Numbered from the stretch's first letter, positions 11,228 through 21,237 are shown. The stretch: 64,000 nt of DNA from Diploptera punctata (GCA_030220185.1 JASPKZ010000419.1:3987501-4051500); one strand, 5' to 3'. Notes: generated by a model from the sequence alone, not told the origin. Made by a program: numbers and translations.

Positions 11228-11560
11228 TATAATTCAGAAGGAAACCAATTGTTAGCTTTTTGCGATGCATTTGAACTTGAAATTCTGAATGGTAAATATG
11301 GGGAAGATAAAAATGGAGAACTGACATTTATTAATAAAAATGGAAGTAGTACGTAATCGATTATTCAATATGCACACAAGACATGATTCCAGTCCTAAGT
11401 AATTTCGGTATAGTTTCCAGAATCGAATCACACCACTTCCCAAACAAACTTATTTTAAATATGAAAGGTATTAGTGAGACAGTTAATGATGAGGTGGCAA
11501 CAATATTGCGGCCAATTATCCGTTTCAGGTGGATCGAGGATCTGAGAGAAGAAATTTAAC
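11228..11560 (+). pseudogene. APE-type endonuclease remnant of LINE-D
   Basis: Translation gives EGNQLLAFCDAFELEILNGK, then GELTFINKNGSS, then (after a one-base slip) VIDYSICTQDM and ESHHFP. This is the C-terminal part of the exonuclease-endonuclease-phosphatase domain that nicks target DNA in LINEs: the IDY and SDH-like positions are recognisable, with SDH altered to SHH. It continues, with a stop, into the linker before the RT. Confidence 0.65.
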
Positions 11561-11566
11561 AGGAGT

Positions 11567-12640
11567 TTGGAAACGCTAATACAGGATCTGCAATTAAATT
11601 ATCTTAGCGGGGAGGAAATTATTAAAACTTTGACAGAATGTTTTCAAAAAGCAGGGGAAAAATTCAAGGTTAAATACGCAATGAACCAGAAGGACAAAGG
11701 GTGGTACAATAATGCATGTAGAAAGAAGAAGAAATTTGTCGAAAGTAGTCTTTTAAAGTTTAGAAAAGAAAGCACAGATGAAAGCAGAAAAAATTATGCG
11801 CAAGAGAGAAAGGAATATAAAGACTTATTGGCAGAAACAAAACTAGCATGGCAAAATAAGAAGTCCGAAGAAATGAGAGTCGCGACTGAAAGTGGGAACA
11901 TTGCGGACATATGGAAAGCGATAAGGGAACTCAAAGTAAAGTCCATAAATCGGACAAGAATAACGCCCGGGGAATGGAGAAGTTACTTTGATAGGGTGCT
12001 GGGAAATGAGAGGTTAAGATATAATCAAGGAAATATAGTTGAGATCCCTGACCCAATTCATATTCAATTACTGGATCAGGATATTTCGAAAAATGAAGTG
12101 GTTTCTTCCATTAAATGTTTAAAGAATGGTAAAGCACCTGGAATTGATGGAATACCAGGGGAATTCTTGAAAAATATGATATCATCCAATAAATTATTAG
12201 ACGTTTTGAAAACTGCGTTCAACAAACTTTTTAATGGAGGAGATTATCCGGAAGCCTGGGCGACAGGTGTCATCCAACCGCTATACAAAGGGAAAGGTGG
12301 GGCACAGATACCAGAAAGTTATAGGGGAATTTGTCTCTTGTCAGTGTTCGGAAAAATATATTGTAAAGTACTTTACGAACGAATCAGACAATGGGCTAAA
12401 GAGAACAATAGGCTCTCAAAATATCAGGCAGGTTTTAGAGAAGGGTACTCCACGGTGGACAACCTATTTGTTCTGAGAACATTAATTGATGACAATCTGA
12501 AAATGAAGGGGGGTAAATTATTTTGTGCATTCATTGATTTTAAGATGGCATTTGATACTGTGGACCGAAGCGCACTTTGGGAAAAATTAAATCGGAAAGG
12601 ATTGTCTCGTAAAATGATACATGCTTTAATGTCAATATAA
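11567..12640 (+). pseudogene. LINE-D reverse transcriptase, N-terminal and palm A part
   Basis: This open stretch of 357 codons is the longest in the window. The first 150 residues are a lysine-rich, probably helical linker between endonuclease and RT. Then come LKNGKAPGIDGIPGEFL (about residue 187), QPLYKGKGG, SYRGICLLSVFGKIYCK, YQAGFREGYSTVDNLFVLR and palm motif A FCAFIDFKMAFDTVDR (about residues 320-335). It ends at a TAA after LMSI, produced by loss of two bases in a TATA run; the RT continues in another frame. The initiating ATG is arbitrary because upstream sequence is also element coding. Confidence 0.85.
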
Positions 12641-13121
12641 ATATGTTAAATTTTGTATAAAAGTAGACCAAGGGCACATTACAAAGAGCAGCGAAGCTAA
12701 TCGGGGAGTGAGACAAGGTTGCATTTTATCACCAATGCTATTTAATCTATTCGTTGATGATATTGTAGACGTAATGCTAGAAGGAGAAATTGAGGCTCCG
12801 GAGATAGGAAATGTTAGAATCCCAGTCCTGTTATGCAGATGATTTAATTATCTGTTCCAAGACAATCAAGGGATTGCAAAGAGGTCTTGACCTACTGGAA
12901 ATATACTGTAGGAATTGGGGATTGACTGTAAATGCTAGTAAGACAAAAACAATGACATTTAAAAATGGGACGGTTTATGGTAGAACAGAGGAATGGAAAT
13001 ACAGAGATCAAGTTCTTCAAAACGTGAAACATTTCGAATATCTTGGTACGACGTTGAAAATGAACGGAAAGTGGAAAAAACACATTGATATAGCATTATT
13101 TAAAGGGAGGGGACAACTTAA
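12641..13121 (+). pseudogene. LINE-D reverse transcriptase, catalytic core to insertion point
   Basis: It continues in a shifted frame with ANRGVRQGCILSPMLFNLFVDD, then a second two-base slip near 12833 within TTATGC, then YADDLIICSK (catalytic motif C), LTVNASKTKTMTF and HFEYLGTTLKMNGKWKKHID. The frame runs open into the TTAA at 13118-13121, where a DNA transposon has inserted. The last 20-odd codons of the apparent frame (13122-13191) are transposon sequence, not LINE. Confidence 0.85.
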
Positions 13122-14528
13122 CCCCTTAACTGGGGACCTAGCTAGTGCAGTTCTACAGCTCTGTGGGGAGCCTTTTCTTCCTTTAATTTAAAATGTTATA
13201 GAAAATACAGGGAGTAAACATTTGTAACATATCCATTAAATATTATACAAAACAACCATTCTCTTTCATATGGTCATATTTTTTAATCGAAATTTCATGT
13301 TTTTATTTTTTTCAACTTTAGTACAAAAACGGCACAAGTGTCTTCTCGTGTTCAATTTAAAGTAATTTGGAAAACATTATTTATATTACATGTAATGAAT
13401 ATTAAAAAGTATGCAAATCTCTTAAATGCAATAAATGTTAACTCTGGCCTTACATGGTGTCTGTCATCAGTGGCGTTGTTTCAAGTCTTACATCGATATA
13501 AACTAAGCATTTAGGATATATGTATAAATAAATAAATAAATTTATATTGGCAATTTACTCCGAAGTTTATAATGTAAATATACAATCTCTTTTAACACTG
13601 TGTAAATATTACAATTTACGACACATATGACCAGTGGCGTTACTAAATACTGTCAGTTTTGAGTTATTACAAATAATCGCATTTTTTTTTTTTTTAGATC
13701 TTTAATATACCGTAAAAATATATATCCTACAATTAGTAGTTTTTATTGTAGTAATAGTGATTATTGACGTCATCAGATATTATCAGTGGCGTTATTGAAC
13801 ACTGGTGTGTTGAGAAGTCACTGGTTATTATTGTTGTTAGTATTATGAATGCTACATAATTTCATTTTAGAAAACACTCATATTTTCAGTAAATTGTAAG
13901 TAGCTTATAAAAAAATATGATGAAATGAAAAAAAAAACTAGAGCGAAATAAGACGTTTGAACTAGTTACTTCAAGACTGGAGAATGGAGGGTAAAAGTTA
14001 GCAACCCCAATTGAATGTTTGTGCAATATTTTTCTAATGTGATAAAAGACAGACCTCTCATTTAAACGTGTGAATGAGAAGTTACAAGAAACTGTACCAG
14101 AGTTATTATTTTTTCATTAACTTAGACCGTTCTTGCATTAAGGTTTAAGGCTAATCTGAGTTGAAAGATATATTATGTTGAGCAAACAGATGATGTCTGT
14201 TTTTTTTCTGAACACGTCTAGTGAATAATATTTTATCATGAATGTTATATAGCTGGCCAGTTACCGATATATGTTAGTCCGTTCTTGCGCGCATACATGA
14301 TAGTGATTTTAACTCTCGTAATAAGAAACTGTTAAGAGACCGGTCAAAGGGGTTGAAAAAAATACACTAGATGTCATACCCATACAAAACAGATCTTCAA
14401 AATTTTGTGTTCCTGCATCGCCAAATAATTTATAAAAAAATAATATATATCTCGTTGGATATATCCGTAACTCCCACCGAGTGAAGGCTTTCTTGAGACG
14501 GATATTCACGGAACGCCCACCCAACGGG
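13122..14528. mobile_element. piggyBac-like non-autonomous element with TTAA duplication
   Basis: A 1407-bp segment starts CCCCTTAACTGGGG and ends CCCACCCAACGGG, with TTAA on both sides (13118-13121 and 14529-14532). The short termini match at about 10 of 13 positions, and both begin CCC, as piggyBac ends do. Subterminal sequence near 14450-14515 repeats GGATAT..CC and CTCCCACCGA/GCCCACCCAA-like words. There is no transposase. The decamer CAGTGGCGTT recurs three times (13468, 13632, 13784). Removing the element plus one TTAA restores the host LINE frame without a stop, which is strong evidence for the borders. Confidence 0.8.
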
Positions 14529-14532
14529 TTAA

Positions 14533-15388
14533 CAGTGTACTCGGTATTCTGGGTCGAGTGCCTGATATTCCAGTCAGCACATTAGAAAAAATGTATGGAG
14601 CTATGGTCAGGCCAGTCATGCACTATAGTAGTGAGATTTGGGGTTTCCAAAGAACGGAAATACTAAATAAGGTATATACGCATTTTCTAAAGTATATTAC
14701 AGGACTTAGTAAGGCCGTTTCTAACTGTGGAATTTTAATGGAATTTTATATATTCGGGTCATTCCAGGACGATATTAACTGTAAAATTCGTGTACTCAAA
14801 TACTGGTTGCGAGTAATCCAAGGTGAACAAACAATGCTTAGAGCAATTTGTTACGACCACCAAATTAAAAACATAGATGTTAAATTTTGGGCAGACGAGG
14901 TTAGGAGAGAACTCCAAAAGATTGGGATGGGCTGGATATGGGAAAAAGGGACTGAAAATCGCAAGAACGTGTGGAGAAAAATAAGGAGGAGGTACTTAGA
15001 TGTAAACCAACAAGATACCTTCGCCGAATGTACAGGAAAACGCTCACTGTGTTTACAAAGAGACCTAAAACACGTCTGGGGAAAAGAATCGTATATACTC
15101 AACCTAGGATTTAAGGAGAGATCAGGGCTTGCTTGGTTTAGGCTAGGGGCATGGAAATTTCTAAAAATTAGCGACGATCACGATATGCGAATATGTCCAA
15201 TGTGCGGGAACTTTGAAGATGAGATACATATATTAGGAAAATGTAATGATTTAGAATATTGGAGACGTCAGTTATTACCGGAAAGATTTCTAAATTCAAA
15301 TCGGGAAAGATTGGCATGCTACGAGTTATTGGTAAATCCAGAAAATTGGATAAACCTCGGTAAATTCTGGACAAAACGCGAAAAATAA
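14533..15388 (+). pseudogene. LINE-D RT C-terminal region with CCHC zinc knuckle
   Basis: The frame is open from the TTAA (NSVLGILGRVPDIP) through the 276 codons from 14558. It contains a thumb-like YGAMVRPVMHYSSEIWGF and LNKVYTHFLKYITGL, a long basic helical region, and the CCHC motif CPMCGNFEDEIHILGKC (about residues 222-238), a nucleic-acid-binding knuckle common at LINE C-termini. It ends in stop at 15388. This part is intact; the element is dead because of the upstream slips and the inserted transposon. Confidence 0.85.
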
Positions 15389-15470
15389 GGACAACACTCA
15401 TTCATGAATAAATATATGTTATCAAAATGCAATACCATTAATTATTAACAATTATATATAAATTAATTAG

Positions 15471-15775
15471 TGTATAATGCTGTTGTGTTATTATTTAATT
15501 GTAATATTAATGTGTTTTCTTTATGTAATTGTAATGTTAATGTTTTTTTAGTGTATAATGCCATTGTGTTAATATTTAATTGTAATATTATTATTGTGTT
15601 TTCTTTATGTAATTGTAATGTTATTGCTATTGTGTTATTACTTAATTGTAATATTATTGTGTTTTCTTTATGTAATTGTAATGTTAATGTTTTTAGTGAA
15701 TAATGCTATTGTGTATTATTTAATGGTAATAGTTTTATTGTGTTTTCTTTATTTAATTGTAATGTTATTGCTGTA
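15471..15775 (+). repeat. Minisatellite in the LINE-D 3' UTR
   Basis: About four to five imperfect units combine GTGTATAATGC, TTATTTAATTGTAATATTA and GTGTTTTCTTTATGTAATTG, spaced roughly 55-80 bases. Apparent open frames of Cys, Asn, Val and Ile across it are translations of the repeat. It lies between the stop codon and the AATAAAG near the 3' end. Confidence 0.75.
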
Positions 15776-15929
15776 TTTGTTTATTTTTCTTTACACTAGT
15801 ACCAATTATTACTTTATTGTAACGGACTGTCAACAGCACGTACGGCTTACTGCCCGTGCGACCCATATTTGTAAATAATATTGTAAATATCTTACTTTTT
15901 GTCTAATAAAGTCCTACTACTATATATAT

Positions 15930-16782
15930 ATATATATATATATGTAGGCCTCTATATAAAATATTGGCTATTGTCATTTTCGGTGTCTACTAGATTGAAT
16001 CGGTGAATATTTGTAAAAAAAATTAATAAGAATAATCTTATTAGCTTCATTCCTTCGGAATTCGTAAAACACATACAATATGTAATCCTCAGGTATTTAT
16101 TCACGTACTGCTACAATATTTTATTGTCTTTATGTAGACTGACGCATATCATCCAATCCCCGAGTCAATTTATCTTCGTCCATAACATTTTGATCATACA
16201 AATGTCTACTCTGTCCAATGATCTAATTTGAATTATAAACTAAATTGACACGTTAGTGCTTTTCCTTATAAGATGATACCAATGTTTAAATTAATTTATG
16301 AATACAAATTATATGTTTATTAAGATAGGCCTATTTATAATAATTTAACTTGATTTTTTATAAATTGAGATGATAGGTAGGGAGTAGGTCTTGGTGGCCG
16401 TGACTAGTACGATGGTATATTATGGAGGGGAGATGAGATTTGGGGAAGGCAAAAGACGATATACGGCATAACTCGTGCAATGCTGTACTGCCGGACCGTA
16501 CCATGCAGTTACCCCCTCCCCCAGCCTAATTAAGTTGCTCACAAGATTACGTGCTTGGTGCCGAGCGATAATAAGTATTCTCAAATCCAATTTCAAGTGT
16601 TTTACACACAGTATGCTTTTTAACAAGTTCCATGTCCTAACTATACGGTACCGATACATTGATACCGACGTTAGTGAAATTTGCTTTAATTCCTCCAATT
16701 ATTCCTCTACCACGACGATAAAGTAATCTTTTGTAGTTGTAATTCTTCTACTCTACTGTATTTACTGTCCTTTATTATTATA
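15930..16782. other. Unassigned interval
   Basis: It opens with a (TA)n run (about 15920-15945). Around 16420-16700 the sequence is less AT-biased (CCCCCTCCCCCAGCC near 16511) but no domain, splice structure or repeat is recognisable. Confidence 0.3.
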
Positions 16783-17316
16783 CAGAGTGTCACATTCAAA
16801 CCTCCCACATTTTAATTAATTATAACTAACAAAGTGGGCGGAATTATGAAATGAGACCGGTATTAAACGAAACAGAAACTTAAAGAACTTTCATTGCCAC
16901 ACACTAAAACACCTCTATCCTGCTCTAATTACTTCAATTTTGTTCTTCTGAAACACGTGTATTAGCACCTCCTGATTCTTTTTTAACGCTTCCAGTCGCC
17001 AGAAAGTCCTCAAGCCTTGCCTTAATGAACGTCCCATCAGGTGCATTTCCTCCATATTCTCTCTGGCAATTTCTTTCCACTGTAATTATTGACTTTGTCT
17101 CTGCATACCAGAAAAAAGTTTGGGCTCGTTGCTGAGGAGTCGCCATTTTGTTTCATGTCATTATTGCCCAACGTGCGACAGATGAATTAACTGCAACAAT
17201 GAAAATAAACATTCTCTGAGTTTCTCTTTCTTTTAATACCAACCTCATTTTATATTTCCGCATATTTTGAGAGTTATGATTAACTAAAATATGGGAGGTT
17301 TGAATGGGACACAGTG
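16783..17316 (-). mobile_element. MITE from a DUF4817/DDE transposon
   Basis: TIRs of about 70 bases (CAGAGTGTCACATTCAAACC left; CACTGTGTCCCATTCAAACC right, rc) are flanked by TA (16781-16782, 17317-17318). The minus-strand frame 17146-16934 begins MATPQQRAQTFFWYAETKS and contains NCQREYGGNAPDGT, which is the N-terminal helix-turn-helix region (DUF4817) of insect Tc1/mariner-superfamily transposases. It ends after LATGSVKKESGGANTRVSEE. Everything catalytic is deleted. Confidence 0.85.
16934..17146 (-). pseudogene. Transposase N-terminal HTH fragment
   Basis: 70 codons on the minus strand from an ATG to a stop just past RVSEEQN. The family is normally several hundred residues long; only the DNA-binding N-terminus is left. 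The ATG is probably the original start, since MATP(Q/E)ERA is a usual opening in the family. No catalytic Asp is present. Confidence 0.75.
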
Positions 17317-17427
17317 TATAACTCCAACCCTCATTATATATTACATTTTATTCTTTCTTTCTCTACCTCAGTTAACCTCTCCCTCTCTAGATACGTTTAC
17401 ACGCCCCACGTCACTCGAGCCTTATTT

Positions 17428-17476
<49 letters not shown>

Positions 17477-17520
17477 GATTATCATCATCATTATTATTAT
17501 TATTGTTACTACTATTATTG
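17428..17520. repeat. (TTA)n microsatellite
   Basis: TTA/ATT runs with a TCATCATCA interruption. The poly-Tyr/His frame over it is not a protein. Confidence 0.9.
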
Positions 17521-17524
17521 AATC

Positions 17525-18285
17525 TCCAAATATTTTGAAACCCTATTTCGCCACAATGGCAGGTTAGGGTTTTAGCTTACTATACAATATTATACTAACA
17601 TTTTAACACAGAAATATTGTCTTATGGTTTTGAATGAGTGTTATGAATTACATAAATCTTGTATAGGTGTCTTAGAAAAAAAAAATACTACATATTTTTA
17701 TGAATGTGTGTTATGAATTTTACGAAATGTTAATAATAATAATTTTAGTTCCTAAAAATCACTTCACACATTGGGGCAGAAGCCTCATCGCCGTTTAAAG
17801 GTAAGTTTAACCATAATCGTTGTCTTTTTAATATAGACTATCAAATAAAATATGTTTTACAGATTGTATTGATTCTTGACATTTACAATTAGGATCACTA
17901 TCTATGTTAATATTAAATCTCCTAAAATAACTTACACATTTCCATGGTCAGTCATAAGTTGTGTTAAAATGAAATTTGGAATAAAATATTTTATATTTAG
18001 CCTACGGTGTGTTGTAGGAAGGAAGAGCTCTTTAGTCAAAGCACCATTTGCACTCCTTAACTCCAATGTTTATTCCACTCGAACGTTACAGGGATACCAA
18101 CTGTCGAAAGTGCATTTTAAACTCGTATATCATACTCGTACCTTATCGACCATACAAGAACATGGATGAGTTTTCAGCTCAATTCCAGGCCACCTTCCAG
18201 ACAACAAGAGCATTTAAAACTAGACATACACACTATAGGCCTACATTCACACTAAACAAGGGGAATAAGTTACATATGATTGTGG
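17525..18285. other. Unassigned AT-rich interval
   Basis: AATCTCCAAATATTTTGAAA CCCTAT at 17521-17545 recurs at 22235-22262 and, less exactly, 26825-26850, so it is part of an uncharacterised dispersed repeat. Nothing else was recognised. Confidence 0.35.
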
Positions 18286-18289
18286 TGAT

Positions 18290-18410
18290 CAGATCATTTT
18301 AGAAGACTGTTTGGGCCTCAATGTTTCTGATTCTTGTCTTACAGATGAGGAAAAGCCCCGAAAATCCTCACCTAGGAAATTAGTCCCGAATCGAAACCGA
18401 TCTGCTGTGA
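18290..18410 (-). repeat. Degraded SINE-1 fragment
   Basis: The minus strand retains the SINE-1 body: GATTTTCGGGGCTTTTCCTC and CTGTAAGACAAGAATCAGAA, with a GATTCGGGACTAATTTCC remnant of the region after the B box. The usual tRNA-like head is replaced by the hairpin described next. Confidence 0.5.
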
Positions 18411-18508
18411 TGATCTTGAAGAAGAATTCCGGGCTGTAGGCCGTGGTCTCGAGGGGAAATTCAAGCCTCGAGATCACGGCCTACAGCCCGGAAATATTCA
18501 AGATCATC
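18407..18508. repeat. Near-perfect inverted repeat, 26-bp core arms
   Basis: CCGGGCTGTAGGCCGTGG..CGAGG (18429-18454) pairs with 18466-18491 at 25 of 26 positions around an 11-base loop, and pairing extends outwards with a small indel through GATGATCTTGAA / TTCAAGATCATCAT. It looks like two head-to-head ends of one repeat; the same words occur in the 42662-42770 insert and at 49590-49650. Confidence 0.85.
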
Positions 18509-18891
18509 ATAGCAACTCCGGCCGTGAAAGCCTAAGTCAATTCACCGATCCGCTGTGTATCATTTGATAATATTGCAGTTTTCAAGGAATATAATTATCT
18601 GTCCGAGATATATATTGATAACATATTTTGTTTTGCGCTAGAATTTCTGATTTTTTAAAAATAATATTAGAAGCCCTGGGAAAAAATATACGAATTTTAA
18701 AAATATTCTATTGTTATGGCGATGCTGCAGCATTGATGAGGTTCCACAGAAGCTTCAGGCGTAAGTACAAGTGATTCACACCCAAGTCAGGAGATGTCAG
18801 AGAAGAAAGTGGAAAATAACAAAACTAAAAATTTCACGCAAAATTCTGGAATGTATCTCTCAATAATTAATGCTATACATATTTAGGGAAC

Positions 18892-19215
18892 AATGAACTG
18901 CATGCTCTTTATAGGAAGCCAGATATAATAATAACAACTAAGTCTCGTAGACTGCGTTGGGCACGACATGTTGCACGTATGGGGAATGAAAGACGTGCAT
19001 GGAAGCTTCTTGTAGGAAAGCCAGAGGGAAAACGCCCAGTTGATAGACAAAGAATGAGGTGGGAGAACAACATTAACTATGATTTGAGGGAAGTAGATTA
19101 TACAGGGAATGATTGGAAGGCATTAGCTCAGGATAGAGATGTATGGAGAGCTTATGCCCGCGCGGCCATGAACCTATGGGTTGGATAGTGCCAGTGAGTA
19201 AGTAAGTAAGTATAA
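18892..19215 (+). mobile_element. LINE-A copy, 5'-truncated, with target-site duplication
   Basis: A 324-bp copy of the LINE-A 3' end lies between 13-bp direct repeats ATATTTAGGGAAC (18879-18891, 19216-19228). It encodes the RT C-terminus: LVGKPEGKRPVDRQRMRW, INYDLREVDYTGNDWKAL, AQDRDVWRAYARAAMNLWVG then stop near 19188, and ends in the family's GTAA repeat. The upstream part of the RT was never copied, as usual for target-primed reverse transcription. Confidence 0.9.
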
Positions 19216-19377
19216 ATATTTAGGGAACGAATTAATTTACTTATATACAATTGAAAATTTAATAAATTTACATTCAATCAAATATGAAATAAAATATAGA
19301 ATTATACAAAGTTGTAATATTTAGTACTATTTCCCCTTTAAGTAATATATTTAGAAATTTTGCATAGCGTATTATAC

Positions 19378-19505
19378 ATACACTACAATTAACCACCATT
19401 TGAGGGAATGATTGGGAAATAATAGCTGAGGATAGGGGGCTTATGTCAGCTCAGATGTGAACCTGCGGGGTCGACAACAGGCCTATCAGTGAGTTAGTTA
19501 CACGA
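19378..19505 (+). mobile_element. LINE-A 3'-end scrap
   Basis: Diverged last 120 bases of LINE-A: GAATGATTGGGAAATAATAG CTGAGGATAGGG, GCTTATGTC, ending CAGTGAGTTAGTTAC. It faces the next, opposite-strand copy tail to tail. Confidence 0.65.
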
Positions 19506-19515
19506 TTCTACGTAA

Positions 19516-20420
19516 TATAAGCCTAACTAATGACTCACTGGCACTGTCGAACCGCGTATTTTTTTGGCCGCGCGGACATAAGTTCTCCATTCATCCCAAT
19601 ACTAAAACGTCTTTCAATCATCCCCTGTATAATATATCTCCCTCAAATCACGCTGATTTTCCTACAAGGGGTTTCAATGCCTCTCTTTCATTCCCAATTC
19701 GTGTCAAATATCCTGGCCATCGCAGACTACGACAATTAATGTTCGTATTGCATCTGGTTCCACATGAAGATCATGTAGCACACGGTTATGGAGTCTTTTC
19801 CATTCGTCTGTCTGTTCATCTCTCTTGGGCCAAAAAATGTCCTAAGAATTTAATTCTCAAACACTCGTAATATTTTCTCCTCCCTTAATGAAAGAGTCCA
19901 TATTTCCCAAGCTTACAGGATGGAAGTGATCCATCCATAGTAATTCTGGCAGGTCTTTCACTGCAATCATAGCATTTTCATGCTATGTTTTGCAGATTTA
20001 CTAGGGAATTATGAGTGTGGTGTCTTCCTGTTGCATTCCACACTGTTGAAGGATGATGATGATAATAATAAGGATGATTATGATGATGGCCGGATGATTT
20101 TCGGGGGACCGTTGGGCTCTAAGCCTCTTGACATTTGTCTTACAGGTGAGGAAAAACCCCGAAAAAACCGCATACAGGAGCCTGTCCCGACCGGGAATCG
20201 AAACCGGGCCCGCTGCGTGGCAAGGCAGCACGCTACCTCGAGACTCAGCGGTGGAATATATATAGGCCTATATTTATTCAGTTTAACTTTTTTTAGTTAG
20301 GATATGAAATGGGATATATTATGTAATAGCATGAATTTAAAATGCAGTCTATTTTTAATATCTCTATGCACCTCATTCCTTTATGTAATTATTGTTCCTA
20401 GGTATTTGAATTTACCCAGT
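19516..20420 (-). mobile_element. LINE-A copy interrupted by SINE-1a
   Basis: The minus-strand LINE-A sequence runs from the 3' end (CACTGGCACTGTCGAACCG, 19536 on) to GAGTCCATATTTCCCAAGC near 19915. It resumes after the SINE at about 20275 (TCAGTTTAACTTTTTTTAG) through TCTCTATGCACCTCATTCC to about 20420. Aligning with the 40865-42119 copy shows one continuous element before the SINE landed. Frames are broken throughout. Confidence 0.8.
19930..20256 (-). mobile_element. SINE-1a, nearly full length, nested in LINE-A
   Basis: On the minus strand: tRNA-like head (CCACCGCTGAGTCTCGAGG, AGCGTGCTGCC, B box GGTTTCGATTCCCGG), body GGTTTTTCCTCACCTGTAAG, a GATGATNATNAT-rich spacer, then the type-a 3' module (CTAGTAAATCTGCAAAACAT AGCATGAAAATGC) and a (GGAT)n-like tail at 19931-19945. 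Pol III transcribed, mobilised in trans by a LINE. Confidence 0.85.
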
Positions 20421-20586
20421 TTATAGAATGTAAATGAATTATATAGAAGAAGTAATCTGGTGTTTGGAAAAAGTCAAGTATTAACTAAAAAGGCCATTTT
20501 AAGAAATGTAGTATTTATATCTTTTAAGTTTTCTTTATTTAAATACTAATAAAATTCATTGTTAAAACCGTTGAAGTGGAAAGTCA

Positions 20587-20938
20587 TAAAATAAAATAAG
20601 TTAAAATATACCTCCTTAGGTAAGATCCCTCGTCCTCAACTTATAAAATATGTATTCTTTATGCCTGTAGGCCTTTCAGAACAGCCGTTCCACCTTCAGC
20701 AGGTCCTTCTTCGTTACAATATCTAATATGATGGTTGATGCTGTTGGTCCTAATGTGTTGTCGTGACCACATTAGGACCAGCAGAATGAACCATCATATT
20801 AGATATTGTAGCGAAGAAGGACCTGCTGAAGATGGAACGGCTGTTCTGAAAGCCTATAGGCATAACGAATACATATTTTATAAGTTGAGGACGACGGATC
20901 TTACCTAAGGAGGTATAATTTAACTTATTTTATTTATT
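20587..20938. repeat. 350-bp near-perfect palindrome (snapback)
   Basis: Arms of about 170 bases (20587-20757 and 20768-20938) enclose a 10-base spacer (TTGTCGTGAC). Arm-to-arm identity is high; examples are AACAGCCGTTCCA(C/T)CTTC, AATATCTAATATGATGGTT and ACCTCCTTAGGTAAGATCC. No coding sequence and no obvious target-site duplication. As RNA it would form one very long hairpin. Confidence 0.9.
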
Positions 20939-21235
20939 TCTTTATTTGCTGACATCTTCACAGATCTGTTAAAATCTAAATTCGGAAAATATTTATGGTT
21001 ATTTGTGATGGGGAATCGGCTGTGAAGAAGGGCATAGACTAGTTTGTAATCAACAAACATTTTTATGATTACAATTACCTCCTTCTTTAACTCGGTTTCA
21101 CTTCTCATCTTACAGTACTATTTAGATCTACACTGGGCCTTACAGTGGCACGACCTGTAACCAATTACTTTACATTATTAAAATGTTTTACGTTACTTGA
21201 AGGTGCATTTCGGTTTACAACATTTATTTACTATA
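20939..21235. other. Unassigned AT-rich interval
   Basis: No repeat, coding or promoter structure recognised. Confidence 0.35.
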
Positions 21236-21237
21236 GC

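Larger units (their letters stand above)
11228..15925 (+). mobile_element. LINE-D: endonuclease/RT non-LTR element split by a DNA transposon
   Basis: From 11228 the sequence encodes the end of an apurinic-type endonuclease, then the RT (11567-13117), then, after a 1.4-kb insertion, the RT C-terminal region with a zinc knuckle (14533-15388). A 3' UTR with a tandem repeat follows, with AATAAAG at about 15903 before a (TA)n run near 15920-15945. Without the insertion the element is about 3.3 kb, so its 5' end (start of the endonuclease, any ORF1) is truncated. The 5' boundary abuts the TA of the preceding transposon. Confidence 0.85.

Noticed and set aside
15470..15703. Cys/Asn-rich repeat protein
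   Set aside because: It is the minisatellite in the LINE-D 3' UTR, beyond the stop codon, open in several frames.
17291..17521. Poly-Tyr/His frame
   Set aside because: Translation of a (TTA/CAT)n microsatellite.
18425..18500. Bacterial-type terminator
   Set aside because: The hairpin is followed by no U-tract and the context is eukaryotic repeats.
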